A stretch of DNA of 64,000 nt from Vibrio tasmaniensis (GTDB lineage Bacteria; Pseudomonadota; Gammaproteobacteria; Enterobacterales; Vibrionaceae): positions 2,046,001-2,110,000 of the forward strand of contig NZ_AP025510.1 of the NCBI RefSeq assembly GCF_024347635.1. The letters run 5' to 3'. A program made the translations under genes and the position numbers. Below the pieces are notes generated by a model. It did not search any database. It saw nothing but the letters and a program-made list of their open reading frames with translations, and was not told where the DNA came from. Positions 52,792-64,000 of the stretch are shown here, piece after piece. Positions within the stretch are counted from its first letter, which is position 1. Each line of letters starts with the position of its first letter.

Positions 52792-54141
52792 CTACTTTTC
52801 ATAGCGTTTTTGTGGGCTTTTTGCGTCCAAATCCGCCAGATAATCTAGCTTCTCGCCAATTTTGGTCTCTAAGCCTCGTTTTGTTGGGAAATAGTATTGT
52901 GTTTCGCCCATTTCTGGCGGCAAATACTTTTCTCCAGCCGCGTAGGCACCTGGTTCGTCATGAGCATAACGGTATTCTTGCCCGTAGCCCATGTCCTTCA
53001 TCAAAGTTGTGGGTGCATTTCTTAAATGATGAGGCACTTCATATTCAGGAAGATTATGCGCATCCGTTAAGGCTTGCTTCCAAGCTGTGTAAACCGCGTT
53101 ACTCTTTGGTGCACACGCTAAATAGACAACCGCCTGAGCAATCGCACGCTCACCTTCGGCAGGACCAATTCGAGTGAAACAATCCCAAGCCGACATTGCA
53201 ACCTGCATTGCTCTTGGATCAGCATTGCCAATATCTTCAGAAGCAATCGCCAATAAACGCCTTACGATATACAAAGGGTCACAACCCGCTGCAATCATTC
53301 TTGCTGACCAATACAAAGCCGCGTCAGGGTTTGAACCACGAATCGACTTATGAACAGCGGAGATCAAGTCGTACCAAATATCACCCTTGTTATCGAAACG
53401 AGCAACCTTCTCGCCAGCTACTTCAGCTAACAACTGCAAGGTTATCGCTTTCTCGCCTTTGTCGTTGTCTTCTGCCATGTCATATAAAAGCTCAAGATAG
53501 TTGAGCGACATACGCGCATCACCGTTGACCAGTTCAGCGAGGCGATCTAAAACGTTATCAGCAAAATCAGCTGACACATCACCCAGACCACGCTGCTTGT
53601 CTTCAATCGCTTGGCGAATGACGAGCGAGATATCATCGGTATTAAGCGAAGTCAGCTTGTAAACACGCGCACGCGACAACAAAGCGTTGTTCAATTCAAA
53701 GGATGGGTTTTCTGTCGTCGCGCCGATAAAGGTCACGGTGCCATCTTCAATGTGTGGCAAGAAGGCATCTTGCTGACTTTTGTTAAAGCGATGAACTTCA
53801 TCTACAAACAGGATCGTTCTGCGCCCTGCTTGTTTGTTTTCACGCGCTTTTTCAATCGCGATACGAATGTCTTTAACACCCGAGGTTACCGCTGATACGC
53901 GCTCAACTTCAGCATTAGCATAGTTTGCTGCTACTTCTGCCAACGTGGTTTTACCGGTGCCCGGAGGCCCCCATAAAATCATGGAGTGAATATGGCCCGC
54001 TTCCAATGCCCTGCGAAGTGGTTTACCTGGACCTAATATATGCTGCTGACCGATGTACTGTTCGACAGTTTCAGGCCTCATACGAGCAGCAAGGGGACGA
54101 AAATCTTCGTCCCCTGCAAAATCTAAGCTGTAATTACTCAA
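52792..54141 (-). CDS. rarA: Replication-associated recombination ATPase RarA
   Basis: AAA+ protein (MgsA) acting at stalled replication forks. 449 aa. Walker [10 protein letters not shown] near residue 60, Walker [10 protein letters not shown], sensor 1 [10 protein letters not shown]-terminal tetramer domain ends with NRGL-type [13 protein letters not shown]. The start I use is TTG 54141, giving SNYSLDFAG and a proper spacing to AAGAGA; TTG 54147 is too near it. Between lolA and serS. Confidence 0.95.
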   Translation of the reverse strand: MSNYSLDFAGDEDFRPLAARMRPETVEQYIGQQHILGPGKPLRRALEAGHIHSMILWGPPGTGKTTLAEVAANYANAEVERVSAVTSGVKDIRIAIEKARENKQAGRRTILFVDEVHRFNKSQQDAFLPHIEDGTVTFIGATTENPSFELNNALLSRARVYKLTSLNTDDISLVIRQAIEDKQRGLGDVSADFADNVLDRLAELVNGDARMSLNYLELLYDMAEDNDKGEKAITLQLLAEVAGEKVARFDNKGDIWYDLISAVHKSIRGSNPDAALYWSARMIAAGCDPLYIVRRLLAIASEDIGNADPRAMQVAMSAWDCFTRIGPAEGERAIAQAVVYLACAPKSNAVYTAWKQALTDAHNLPEYEVPHHLRNAPTTLMKDMGYGQEYRYAHDEPGAYAAGEKYLPPEMGETQYYFPTKRGLETKIGEKLDYLADLDAKSPQKRYEK

Positions 54142-54211
54142 TTGCAATCTCTTGATTCATTGATGGCATTAATGCCTATCGACGTACTACCAAACGATCT
54201 GCTTGTTTAGA

Positions 54212-54808
54212 TCAGTTTCTTTGGTCGTCGACCTCGACACCTTCCGGCGCCACAAAAGTAAAGCGGTCTGCTGCTGGTTTACCTAAGTCAACATTGTTAA
54301 AGGTAAACTCACCTTTTTGGCCGTCTTGTTCAATCACATTAAAGCCCAGAACAATGCCTTTCTCGGTGATGTTAATCTGAAAATCGCCCTGATTAGAGTC
54401 CACAGCCGTTGGCGTTAGCGTAAATTGGTTACCCGTTTGCGCAACATTGTAGTTATCCCAATCACTTGCTTGGTTACGAGTCAGCAATACAAATGGCGTT
54501 TGCGATGTGGCTTGTTCTTGCCAGTAAATACTCACTTGCTCAATGAACGGGCTGTAGTACCACAAGCTTTGACCATCAGAGACCAATAGGTTTTCATCAG
54601 GGAAAGTTGTTTCCCAGCGGAATAAGCTAGGGCGTGCAATCTCTACTGTGCCCTCGCCTTCCATCACAACATCGCCATCAGGGCTGGTTACGACTTGTTT
54701 AAAGTCAGCGCTAAAACCTGCATTCAGCGACAAGCGGCTACTCAACTCTTCTTTCGGAGAAGCAAATACTGAGAAGCTCATAAATAAAAGTGCGAATACT
54801 TTTTTCAT
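54212..54808 (-). CDS. lolA: Periplasmic lipoprotein carrier LolA
   Basis: Chaperone taking outer-membrane lipoproteins from LolCDE to LolB. 198 aa with cleavable signal peptide ([18 protein letters not shown]). Features: [25 protein letters not shown] with the conserved Arg-Trp, and [16 protein letters not shown] 54808 chosen over TTG 54811. Downstream of ftsK. Confidence 0.95.
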   Translation of the reverse strand: MKKVFALLFMSFSVFASPKEELSSRLSLNAGFSADFKQVVTSPDGDVVMEGEGTVEIARPSLFRWETTFPDENLLVSDGQSLWYYSPFIEQVSIYWQEQATSQTPFVLLTRNQASDWDNYNVAQTGNQFTLTPTAVDSNQGDFQINITEKGIVLGFNVIEQDGQKGEFTFNNVDLGKPAADRFTFVAPEGVEVDDQRN

Positions 54809-54829
54809 CAATAATCCTGTTAGAACATA

Positions 54830-54858
54830 AGTCGGTCATGTTTTGGTTTTGACCGACT
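54830..54858 (-). other. Hairpin between ftsK and lolA
   Basis: AGTCGGTCA / TGACCGACT with 11-base loop, between the ftsK stop and lolA start. No T-run, so possibly a weak attenuator or mRNA-stability stem. Confidence 0.4.
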
Positions 54859-54883
54859 GAATAGTTATGAGTTCCTACTGGAA

Positions 54884-57800
54884 CTAATCTTTTGGTGGCG
54901 CTGGCGCCAAGACTTCTCGGTTACCGTTATGTCCTGGAGCACTGACAATACCTTGAGCCTCTAATTGCTCGACAATTCGTGCGGCACGGTTGTAGCCGAT
55001 CTTGAATCGACGTTGTACACCAGAAACAGAACCGCGGCGTGAATGAACCACGTGTTCGACAACTTGATCAAACAGAGGATCGACTTCTTCATCGCCTTCC
55101 ATCTTCTCACCCGGCAATAGTGTTTCTGGGGTCTGGTCGCCGTTAGTAATCTCTTCAATATAGTTTGGCTTACCTCGAGCTTTCCAGTTGTTCACGACCG
55201 CGTGAACATCATCATCAGATGCAAATGCACCGTGTACACGAGTTGTGTGGCTTGAACCCGGTGGTAAGTACAACATATCACCCATACCAAGCAGTGACTC
55301 AGCACCACCTTGGTCAAGAATGGTTCGAGAGTCTGTTTTGGTTGATACGGTAAAGGCTACACGTGTCGGGATATTGGCTTTAATAAGACCCGTAATAACA
55401 TCCACTGACGGGCGCTGAGTCGCTAGGATCAAGTGAACACCCGCCGCACGCGCTTTCTGTGCCAAACGAGCAATCAATTCTTCAACTTTCTTACCAACTA
55501 CCATGATTAAATCGGCGAATTCATCGACGACAACTACGATGTAAGGCAGTTTTTCCAATAATGGTGCTTCAGGGTCCATGCTGTCGCCCGGTTTCCACAG
55601 AGGATCATGAATTGGGTGACCCGCTTCCGCAGCCATCTTCAATTTGTCGTTGTAGCCTTTAATGTTACGAACACCAAGTGCCGACATCAGTTTATAACGA
55701 CGTTCCATTTCGCCAACACACCAACGAAGGGCGTTAGACGCATCTTTCATGTCGGTAACGACTTCAGACAATAGATGTGGAATACCTTCATAGATAGACA
55801 ATTCCAACATTTTCGGGTCAATCATGATGAAACGAACGTCTTCAGGCGATGCCTTGTAAAGCATACTCAAGATCATCACGTTCACACCCACAGATTTACC
55901 AGAACCGGTGGTACCTGCAACCAGTACGTGTGGCATCTTCGATAAATCAGCAATAACCGCTTCACCTGCAATATCTTGTCCTAGAACAACGGTCGTTGGT
56001 GACGTCGCTTCTTGGAACTGAGGGCTACCTACCACATCGGAGAAGAATACGGTTTGACGGCTCATATTCGGCAATTCCAAACCAACATAAGGTTTACCCG
56101 GTATTACCTCTACGACACGCACTGCCAATGCAGAAAGTGAACGCGCTAAGTCCATAGAAAGACCAGAAATACGGCTCACTTTCACGCCAGGAGCCAGATC
56201 GAGTTCGAATCGAGTGATGACAGGGCCAGGGAAGATATCAACCACATCTGCCTTTATCTTGTAGTCCGCTAGCTTCGATTCAACAAGACGAGCAATCGCC
56301 TCTAGTGCATCGCGGTCAATAAAGGTTTCACGTTTTTCAGGGTGGAACAACAGCTCAAGTGTTGGCAATGGCTCGGCAGGTTTGGGCAAATTCACATCTT
56401 GCTGTACCAAGAACGGGTTTTGTGTCGCCGCCATATTCGCTTGCGCTTCAGATACCAGATTTTGGAATGCTGCTACATCTTGGTCTTGGTCTTGGTCTTG
56501 GTGCGCAGACTCATCTTCCGTGACCTCTTCCCATGGAAGATCAACAGCAAGCTCTTCAGTTTGTTCGTTAGCTTGCTCAAACTCCGCATTACCTTGCTGG
56601 GCAGCGAAAGGCTCTTGTTGCTCAGTATTAACATCTTCAATCGATACCGGTTGGAACACTGAAGTTTGTTCATCTTGCTCTTCCGCCATATCAAACGGAG
56701 ATGCTTGCACTGAAGAGTCGTCTTCGATTGTTTCTTCTGTTTCATCCACTGGCGAAGCATATAAAGATTCTGGTTGCACATCTTCAGCATCGAACTCGTC
56801 ATTTACTTCTGGTGAGCTATCCATTGCTGGTTCTACACTTTCAACAACCGTTTCAGTCGGATTAACTGCTGGTTGCTCATCCTGCATGTATTGCTGATAC
56901 GCGATCTGAGATTCATGCGCGTCAACCTGCTCCTGCTCAGCAAGATCATCTTCATACATTGCCGCGTTTTCTAGTTGCTCTATCGTTGCATTCAACTGCT
57001 TCGAGCGCTCAATACCGTCTTCTAAAGGTTCTTCTGGCGCTTGGTAAACCGGTGCTGCAGGAATCGGTTCTTGCGCAGGAGCTTCGACCGGCATGTGAAT
57101 ATTGTAATGGCGCTTCGGTGTTGCTGTATTGTCTGACGACTCTTCAATCTTCTCTGAAGAATCATTGGTTGCAGAGAAGCTCATCGTGGGCTCAAGCTGC
57201 TCTTGTTCTATTTGTTTAGAGCCTTCTATAGCGCTATCTTCTAGATCATTATTTCCGATAGCAGGAACATCGCGGTAGATAGGCGCGTGATTACGTTCTT
57301 CAATTAACTCGCGGTCTGCTGATTCGGTTAACTGAGGTTCAAGCAGCTCTTGATCTTGGCCGCGCGCCTTATTAACGGCTGACGTAAAGAATTTGATTGC
57401 ACACTCGCCTAGCCATTCAACAATACTTAACCAAGAAATGCCCGTTAATAGAGTTAAGCCAGCGCCCCACAAGAAAAGAAGAACCAACGTACTGCCCAGA
57501 ACGTTGAGCGTTGGAAGTGCAAGACTTGTTAATACATCACCGACTACACCACCTGATGAAAAGTACCAAATATCATCGAAGTTGATATCAGCTAAACCAC
57601 AACTAGTAAGAATGAGGACCGTGAGCCCTAATAAACGAGTACCCCACAGCATGAAATCGATCTGCTCATCTTCATTACGTTTACGAAACAGTACCCACGC
57701 AGCAACAGTCACCAAGATAGGCAAAGGATAAGCTAAAGATCCAAACACAAAGAAAAGCGTATCCGCCAACCATGCACCTACGTAACCACCTGCATTTTGA

Positions 57801-58003
57801 ATATCACCACCCCAAGCCGTTTGCGACCATGATGGGTCAGCAGGACTAAAAGTTAATAACGCAACGGCAAGTAGAATAGAGAAGAGAACACCTAGAATTA
57901 GGCTGCACTCTTTTAGACGTTGAGAACCACTTAAACGAGGAGACTGAGGCTCTTCACTCGTTTTAATGATTGTTTCTACTTTATTACTGCTCTGCTTGAA
58001 CAT
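54884..58003 (-). CDS. ftsK: DNA translocase FtsK
   Basis: Septum-anchored motor that clears the terminus and activates XerCD at dif. 1039 aa. N-terminal four or five helices (residues about 30-200), a long acidic Gln/Glu-rich linker (about 200-540) with a short Gln-Asp repeat, the RecA-type motor with Walker A GTTGSGKS and Walker [13 protein letters not shown], and the C-terminal winged-helix gamma domain ([21 protein letters not shown]) that reads KOPS. Shorter than E. coli FtsK (1329 aa), mainly because of the linker. Confidence 0.96.
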   Translation of the reverse strand: MFKQSSNKVETIIKTSEEPQSPRLSGSQRLKECSLILGVLFSILLAVALLTFSPADPSWSQTAWGGDIQNAGGYVGAWLADTLFFVFGSLAYPLPILVTVAAWVLFRKRNEDEQIDFMLWGTRLLGLTVLILTSCGLADINFDDIWYFSSGGVVGDVLTSLALPTLNVLGSTLVLLFLWGAGLTLLTGISWLSIVEWLGECAIKFFTSAVNKARGQDQELLEPQLTESADRELIEERNHAPIYRDVPAIGNNDLEDSAIEGSKQIEQEQLEPTMSFSATNDSSEKIEESSDNTATPKRHYNIHMPVEAPAQEPIPAAPVYQAPEEPLEDGIERSKQLNATIEQLENAAMYEDDLAEQEQVDAHESQIAYQQYMQDEQPAVNPTETVVESVEPAMDSSPEVNDEFDAEDVQPESLYASPVDETEETIEDDSSVQASPFDMAEEQDEQTSVFQPVSIEDVNTEQQEPFAAQQGNAEFEQANEQTEELAVDLPWEEVTEDESAHQDQDQDQDVAAFQNLVSEAQANMAATQNPFLVQQDVNLPKPAEPLPTLELLFHPEKRETFIDRDALEAIARLVESKLADYKIKADVVDIFPGPVITRFELDLAPGVKVSRISGLSMDLARSLSALAVRVVEVIPGKPYVGLELPNMSRQTVFFSDVVGSPQFQEATSPTTVVLGQDIAGEAVIADLSKMPHVLVAGTTGSGKSVGVNVMILSMLYKASPEDVRFIMIDPKMLELSIYEGIPHLLSEVVTDMKDASNALRWCVGEMERRYKLMSALGVRNIKGYNDKLKMAAEAGHPIHDPLWKPGDSMDPEAPLLEKLPYIVVVVDEFADLIMVVGKKVEELIARLAQKARAAGVHLILATQRPSVDVITGLIKANIPTRVAFTVSTKTDSRTILDQGGAESLLGMGDMLYLPPGSSHTTRVHGAFASDDDVHAVVNNWKARGKPNYIEEITNGDQTPETLLPGEKMEGDEEVDPLFDQVVEHVVHSRRGSVSGVQRRFKIGYNRAARIVEQLEAQGIVSAPGHNGNREVLAPAPPKD

Positions 58004-58120
58004 AAACCAACTTAATAATTAAACGGGATAAAAACATCTCGAGCGGCAATAGCCGCTCGTTTCAATGAAACTACTGTTGATTTAACCATATCAAACAGAA
58101 AAACCCAATTCCAGAAAGCA

Positions 58121-58147
58121 AGAAAGCGGAACAAATGTCCGCTTTCT
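58121..58147 (-). terminator. Terminator-like hairpin after lrp
   Basis: AGAAAGCGGA / TCCGCTTTCT, loop ACAAATG, 20 bases past the lrp stop; the T-run on the minus strand is weak, so read-through into ftsK is possible. Confidence 0.6.
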
Positions 58148-58166
58148 TTCATTTCACCAACAATGA

Positions 58167-58661
58167 TTAACGAGTTTTAATCACAAGTTGATTGGTTTGT
58201 TTCACTTCTTCCATTACAACGTAAGTTCGAGTGTCGTTTACGCCTGGTAGACGAAGCAACGTATCACCCAGTAGCTTACGATAAGCACCCATATCAGATA
58301 CACGTGTTTTTAGAAGATAGTCAAAATCACCCGACACCAAATGACACTCTTGGATGTCATCTAGCTTCTGCACAGCGGTGTTGAATTGTTCGAACACATC
58401 TGGCGCACCACGGTTCAACGTAATTTCAACAAACACTAAAAGTGAAGCATCAAGGTACTGTGGGTTCAGCAATGCTGTGTACCCAGTAATGTAACCCTGA
58501 CGCTCTAAACGACGAACACGCTCAAGACATGGAGTTGGAGAAAGTCCTACTCGTTTTGAGAGTTCAACGTTTGAGATACGACCGTCTTTTTGCAACTCAT
58601 TAAGAATGTTGCGGTCAATACGATCTAGTTCCTTGGACGGCTTCTTATAATTGTCTGCCAT
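58167..58661 (-). CDS. lrp: Leucine-responsive regulatory protein Lrp
   Basis: Global regulator of amino-acid metabolism. 164 aa: N-terminal helix-turn-helix (ISNVELSKRVGLSPTPCLERVRRLE) and C-terminal RAM/AsnC effector domain (LVFVEITL, CHLVSGDFDYLLKTRV). Matches E. coli Lrp in length. Divergent from ald, a typical Lrp target, across a 156-base region. Confidence 0.96.
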   Translation of the reverse strand: MADNYKKPSKELDRIDRNILNELQKDGRISNVELSKRVGLSPTPCLERVRRLERQGYITGYTALLNPQYLDASLLVFVEITLNRGAPDVFEQFNTAVQKLDDIQECHLVSGDFDYLLKTRVSDMGAYRKLLGDTLLRLPGVNDTRTYVVMEEVKQTNQLVIKTR

Positions 58662-58817
58662 TTTTTATTCCACCTTATTACTTCCTTGCAAAAAAATATA
58701 CTACAACTTTTTAATATTCGGTATCAAATTCTACCTGAACCTATCTATACTAGATATTAATTCGACAGAATTACCCTACACATAGATAAAACAACCATAA
58801 TATAATAAGGAGTCAGG

Positions 58818-59942
58818 ATGATCATTGGCGTACCTAAGGAAATCAAGAACCACGAATACCGCGTTGGTATGACCCCTGCTAGCGTGAGAGAACTAATCTC
58901 ACATAGTCACCAAGTTTTTGTTGAAACCAATGCCGGTACTGGTATCGGTTTTTCAGACGATGATTACATCGCTGTAGGCGCATCCATTCTTCCTACTGCT
59001 GCTGACGTTTTCGCGAAAGCAGAGATGATTGTAAAGGTTAAAGAACCTCAAGCTGTCGAGCGAGCTATGCTTCGTGAAGGGCAAATATTATTTACCTATT
59101 TACACCTTGCACCAGATTTTCCACAAACGGAAGAGCTAATCAAGAGCAAAGCTGTCTGCGTAGCCTATGAGACTGTAACAGATAATATGGGTCGCTTGCC
59201 ACTATTAGCACCAATGTCTGAAGTCGCTGGTCGCATGTCTATTCAAGCAGGTGCACAAACACTAGAAAAATCTAACGGTGGTTGTGGTCTTCTTCTTGGC
59301 GGCGTTCCTGGTGTTGAGCCAGCGAAAGTTGTTGTTGTTGGCGGCGGTGTTGTTGGTGCTAACGCAGCACGTATGGCTGTTGGCCTTCGCGCAGACGTAA
59401 CCATCCTTGATCGCAACGTAGATACGCTTCGTCGTCTTGATGAAGAATTCCAAGGTCGCGCAAAAGTGGTTTATTCTACTGAAGACGCTATTGAGAAGCA
59501 TGTTCTAGAAGCAGACCTAGTGATTGGTGCAGTACTAATCCCAGGCGCAGCCGCTCCTAAACTTGTTACAAAAGATCACATCGCTAAGATGAAGCCAGGT
59601 TCAGCGGTTGTTGATGTTGCAATCGACCAAGGTGGTTGTTTTGAAACTTCACACGCTACAACTCACGCCGATCCAACTTACATCGTTGATGACGTAGTTC
59701 ACTACTGTGTTGCTAACATGCCAGGTGCCGTTGCTCGTACTTCTACTTACGCACTAAACAATGCAACACTTCCTTACATTGTTAAGCTAGCGAACAAAGG
59801 CTACCGCGAAGCACTTCTATCTGATGAAGGTTTCCTAGAAGGTCTAAACGTAATCCACGGTAAAGTGACTTGTAAAGAAGTTGCAGAGAGCTTTGACCTA
59901 GAATACGTAGCGCCTGCAGAAGCAATCGCAATGTTTAACTAA
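58818..59942 (+). CDS. ald: Alanine dehydrogenase
   Basis: NAD-dependent interconversion of alanine and pyruvate plus ammonia. 374 aa. Start [20 protein letters not shown] is the family signature, followed by KVKEPQ (catalytic Lys), and the Rossmann motif [16 protein letters not shown]. Preceded by TAAGGAGT ribosome binding site; probably controlled by the adjacent Lrp. Confidence 0.96.
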   Translation: MIIGVPKEIKNHEYRVGMTPASVRELISHSHQVFVETNAGTGIGFSDDDYIAVGASILPTAADVFAKAEMIVKVKEPQAVERAMLREGQILFTYLHLAPDFPQTEELIKSKAVCVAYETVTDNMGRLPLLAPMSEVAGRMSIQAGAQTLEKSNGGCGLLLGGVPGVEPAKVVVVGGGVVGANAARMAVGLRADVTILDRNVDTLRRLDEEFQGRAKVVYSTEDAIEKHVLEADLVIGAVLIPGAAAPKLVTKDHIAKMKPGSAVVDVAIDQGGCFETSHATTHADPTYIVDDVVHYCVANMPGAVARTSTYALNNATLPYIVKLANKGYREALLSDEGFLEGLNVIHGKVTCKEVAESFDLEYVAPAEAIAMFN

Positions 59943-60011
59943 TGATGTAATGACTAACTGAACGCAATAACCTTCTCGTTGAAGCGTTCAGTTAACTCAT
60001 ACACATTAAAC

Positions 60012-60050
60012 AAAAAGCCAGTACGACATTATGTCGTGCTGGCTTTTTTT
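60012..60050. terminator. Terminator between ald and the methyltransferase gene
   Basis: Long stem beginning AAAAAGCCAG and ending CTGGCTTTTT, with ACGACA/TGTCGT inside and one G-T pair; T-runs both ways. Confidence 0.85.
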
Positions 60051-60136
60051 GTATTTATAGCTTCATTTTTCATTTATGACTTTGTTTTGCGTTTATGATT
60101 TTAGCTCGTAAAAACGCGTACCAGTGCTGTTTACCG

Positions 60137-61339
60137 CTACCGCTCGAACTTAACCCCATGAATCAATAGGTTTCTTGGTGTTATACTGCGTTCACAAAAC
60201 TCTTCAATCGTAGCTTCATAGCCTTGCTCTTGTAGATAGATGGCACGATCTAAGGCCAACCATATCTCTAAAGGTCGTCTAAAGACTTGCTGAACCAAAC
60301 TCAGCTTTTCCATTTCCCAGAAAAGCGCTTCGCCCTGAACCAAATAAGAGTCAAAATCAATACCTGAACCAAGCGATAGCTCTTTCACTTCAGATGCCCA
60401 GCAACAAAATGATTCAAAGCCTTCGGATAGCTCTGATTTCTTGATGCTTGGTACAGGCATGTACTCGTCGACACCAAGTTCAGCCTTAAGCAACTTGCTA
60501 AAACCCAAACGGTAACTCATTTCTAACTGACGGTGTCTCTTGACCCTTTCACCACCGGTGACGGTTTCTTGAAGCGGGATTCTTAAATCGCTCTTGCTCA
60601 ACGTTAATGCGGAGTTTTTCGCAACGGATGACATCGCTTGGTAGCTTTCATCGCGAATAAGGTGGTAGCAACATGGCGAAATGGTGACTGCAGGAAGCCC
60701 ATGTGAAACAGCCTTTTTCACTAATTCGACATGAAGGTCACCACAAGCATGAAGAGCAACAGCATGTTGATTTGAGTTAAACACCCGATCTGCATCTTTT
60801 GAAAACGCGTCACCTTGAACAAAGCTCATATCTAGATGTTGAGTATCTGCAATCTTTTGCCCGCTTTCACACAGTGACTGTTGCCACTCAAAGCTAGTGA
60901 CCTTTTGATCTGACTGCTGAGATAAGATTCGACCGAGAAAGCCTTTGCCAGAGCACCATTCAAGCCACTCTTTACCATGATGGCCTTTTAATGAAGCCTC
61001 ACCCATCGCGACGATTTGTTGCAGCTTTCTGCCGGGAATACCATCGGCAGTACCACGCGGAAGATCAATACCAACTAAAGCCGAATTATCAAACTGGATG
61101 TGTTGATTGGCATTCTCTAACCCTGGGAGAAAACGCATAAGTTCCGAAATAAGAACTTGAGGCTGTTCTTTTAACGTTTGAATGCGTTCAATACTCAAGC
61201 CATCTAACCAATCGACAAGCGGAAGGTTCACGTCTGTCCATGGCTGATCATGAGTTTGGCATAGGTGAAAAGGCTCTGAACGCCAGTAAATCTGGTGATC
61301 TAGCAAAAATGAATCGAGTCTTTTGAATCGTGAATGCAT
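60137..61339 (-). CDS. Methyltransferase-fold protein (Methyltransf_32 type)
   Basis: 400 aa. The segment LEWCSGKGFLGRILSQQ, around residues 140-156 of the ORF, is a SAM-type motif I, followed by VTSFEWQQSLCESGQ (acidic loop) and ALHACGDLHVELV with SPCCYHL, a Cys pair that recalls the METTL25/RRNAD1-like methyltransferase group. The target is unknown. I use ATG 61339, preceded by GGGGGAAG; an upstream ATG at 61381 has no such site. Monocistronic. Confidence 0.8.
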   Translation of the reverse strand: MHSRFKRLDSFLLDHQIYWRSEPFHLCQTHDQPWTDVNLPLVDWLDGLSIERIQTLKEQPQVLISELMRFLPGLENANQHIQFDNSALVGIDLPRGTADGIPGRKLQQIVAMGEASLKGHHGKEWLEWCSGKGFLGRILSQQSDQKVTSFEWQQSLCESGQKIADTQHLDMSFVQGDAFSKDADRVFNSNQHAVALHACGDLHVELVKKAVSHGLPAVTISPCCYHLIRDESYQAMSSVAKNSALTLSKSDLRIPLQETVTGGERVKRHRQLEMSYRLGFSKLLKAELGVDEYMPVPSIKKSELSEGFESFCCWASEVKELSLGSGIDFDSYLVQGEALFWEMEKLSLVQQVFRRPLEIWLALDRAIYLQEQGYEATIEEFCERSITPRNLLIHGVKFER

Positions 61340-61455
61340 GCTTCCCCCTATGATGCGAGGATTGTAGGGGTAAGAGGCCAAAATAGAAAGGAACGTTACA
61401 AACTGAGGTTATATAAAGGCAACCTATCAGCAAGCCAACCACAAATGAGCTTAAA

Positions 61456-61479
61456 TGAAAACGGCCTTTAAACAGGCCG
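61456..61479 (-). terminator. Terminator of cysB
   Basis: CGGCCT / AGGCCG, six-base loop, followed on the minus strand by TTTTC, 30 bases past the stop. Confidence 0.75.
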
Positions 61480-61508
61480 AATTAGGAATCTAGGTAAAAC
61501 TATGACCC

Positions 61509-62805
<1,297 letters not shown>

Positions 62806-63570
62806 ATGAATATTGGTTTAATAATCGCCTTGGTAGCCGTGCTTTTGGTGTTGGTTTTAGGCTACAACATCATGCTTCAATACAAAGTTAAGGTAGAAAC
62901 AACGAAGAAACAGGAAGCTTCTCGTTATCTAACCATTATAGATGGAACAGAAGAGTTAATTGGCAATGCTCACCACATGCCGTTTAGCCAAGATCTTCTT
63001 ATATGCTTAAACAATCGAATTCTTGATGCATTAGTTAATATGTATGAACTCGATCCTAAAAATAAGCAGCTTGCCCAACGCATCGAAAGCGTAAAGCAAC
63101 AAATCACGCAGCTTAAAGAGAACCACCAAGGGGGCGAAAGCACCGCTTTTCGCATGCCTAGTAGTGACAAACAAGCAATCATGATGCTTAAGCTAGTTAA
63201 ACGCTTGCGTGACACGGTTCGTAACGAGCACAATAAAGGACGTTTTAATACTCAAGCTTTTGTGGTTGAAAACGCTCGCTTAGAAACAATCCAAATTCGC
63301 ATCAACATCGAGAATGTTATCAAACGTGCAAATGACTCGATATCTCGTGGACAGCCTGGCACAGCGATTCAACTGTTGCGCAAAGGCATCGATGCATTAG
63401 CCACTAAAAACGACGCATACTCCAATCAAGCGAAAGATAAGCTCCAGCAGATGCTTGACGATCTTGATCAGAAGCGCCTAAATAAAAACGCAGAAGATTT
63501 ACAGCAGATGGAATCGAAAGAGCGTGAAGATGACATGGATGCTCTATTCGGTCAGAAGAAAAAATGGTAA
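62806..63570 (+). CDS. Membrane-anchored coiled-coil protein, unknown function
   Basis: 254 aa. One N-terminal helix (residues about 3-25, IGLIIALVAVLLVLVLGYNI), then a charged, helical cytoplasmic region with heptad patterns (LAQRIESVKQQITQLKE; KLVKRLRDTVRNE) and a basic C-terminus. No catalytic motif. I recall such Vibrio proteins annotated as DNA repair ATPase, but no Walker motif is visible and I do not support that. Monocistronic with a strong terminator. Confidence 0.7.
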   Translation: MNIGLIIALVAVLLVLVLGYNIMLQYKVKVETTKKQEASRYLTIIDGTEELIGNAHHMPFSQDLLICLNNRILDALVNMYELDPKNKQLAQRIESVKQQITQLKENHQGGESTAFRMPSSDKQAIMMLKLVKRLRDTVRNEHNKGRFNTQAFVVENARLETIQIRINIENVIKRANDSISRGQPGTAIQLLRKGIDALATKNDAYSNQAKDKLQQMLDDLDQKRLNKNAEDLQQMESKEREDDMDALFGQKKKW

Positions 63571-63588
63571 CGCTCTAACCCAACACTT

Positions 63589-63627
63589 AAAGGCCGCTCA
63601 ATTTACATTAAATTAGCGGCCTTTTTT
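63589..63627 (+). terminator. Terminator after the coiled-coil gene
   Basis: AAAGGCCGCT / AGCGGCCTTT with an AATTTA/TAAATT upper stem, followed by further Ts. Confidence 0.85.
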
Positions 63628-63712
63628 GTACCTGCGGAATTTCCTTTCTCCGTATAGGGAGATCTCTTAAGCTGTGATAAAATCCCGCATTATCAACAAA
63701 CCTGCCCTTACC

Positions 63713-64000
63713 ATGTATCAAGAACTATTAGCTCCAATCCACTCTTTCCTTAAAGCTGAAACGCCAGATTCATGGATAGCTGAAGCCAAAAATCCAGAAA
63801 ATCTCCACATCATTCTACGCGATCATATGCTTTGTGAACTTAAAGCGGCACAGAGTGCTTTGTTCCTTATTCGTAAGTATGCGGTTGATAAAGAGAGTGC
63901 AAAGCAACTAAATGAATGGATCTTGCCCTACGAGCAATTTGCTTACCGTCGTATCGGAGACTTAGAGTCTCTACGTGGTAAAAGCAATGTATCAAAGCAA
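63713..64000 (+). CDS. miaE: tRNA hydroxylase MiaE (3' end cut by window edge)
   Basis: First 96 codons of a protein beginning MYQELLAPIHSF. The stretch DHMLCELKAAQSALFLIRKYA matches the helix bearing a diiron-ligand Glu in MiaE, which hydroxylates ms2i6A37 to ms2io6A in tRNA with O2. The gene continues beyond base 64000. Confidence 0.85.
   Translation, partial: MYQELLAPIHSFLKAETPDSWIAEAKNPENLHIILRDHMLCELKAAQSALFLIRKYAVDKESAKQLNEWILPYEQFAYRRIGDLESLRGKSNVSKQ

Noticed and set aside
56382..56897. 171-aa plus-strand ORF rich in Ser and Cys opposite the ftsK linker
   Set aside because: Its composition comes from reading the acidic Gln/Glu/Ser linker codons in reverse; no independent evidence.

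Overview
The window is a stretch of core chromosome from a gamma-proteobacterium, almost certainly a marine Vibrio (base composition, AT-rich spacers and gene neighbourhoods fit the Splendidus clade best; the species assignment is an inference). Evidence: Vibrio/enteric-type gene orders (pspF-sapABCDF; hisGDCBHAFI(E) with a poly-His leader; bioA facing bioBFCD; lrp-ftsK-lolA-rarA-serS; mnmA-hflD-purB), a pentaheme TorC, and a lysine riboswitch in front of an NhaC-type transporter. I see no rRNA, tRNA, insertion sequence, prophage, integron or CRISPR array. Both edges cut genes: pspF on the left and miaE on the right.

Layout. 1-7.2 kb: the sigma54 activator gene pspF, then the sapABCDF peptide-type ABC transporter and a trailing DUF2927 gene. 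7.2-10.4 kb: a DUF2750 protein, the family II pyrophosphatase ppaC, and a putative metal transporter behind a perfect Fur-box palindrome. 10.4-17 kb: the anaerobic TMAO respiration operon torECA (including a 59-aa torE), an ABC permease fetB without its ATPase, and focA with an FNR-like site. Two perfect DnaA boxes form an inverted repeat between fetB and focA. 17-26.3 kb: a coiled-coil lipoprotein, a TIGR02647 protein, an epimerase-like plus YdcF-like pair followed by 23-bp tandem repeats, then tdk, cysS, ppiB, lpxH, an EAL-HDOD protein and ychJ.

26.4-34 kb: the complete histidine operon with leader peptide and attenuator. 34-36.4 kb: an NhaC-family (LysW-like) transporter under a lysine riboswitch. 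36.4-43.8 kb: hns, gsk and purB (each of the last two with a PurR-like operator), mnmA, hflD, htpX and small unknown genes. 43.9-49.1 kb: the biotin cluster bioBFCD and divergent bioA around a BirA operator. 49.5-51.2 kb: a response regulator fused to a TPR-like region. 51.3-58.7 kb: serS, rarA, lolA, ftsK and lrp, with alanine dehydrogenase ald divergent from lrp. 60-64 kb: a methyltransferase, cysB, a membrane-anchored coiled-coil protein and the start of miaE.

The window reads mostly as well-known housekeeping and metabolic genes. What deserves a second look is mainly regulatory or repeat structure in the spacers and a few unassigned proteins. I did not find a convincing wholly new multi-gene system. 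All calls rest on reading the sequence and remembered family features; no database search was run.
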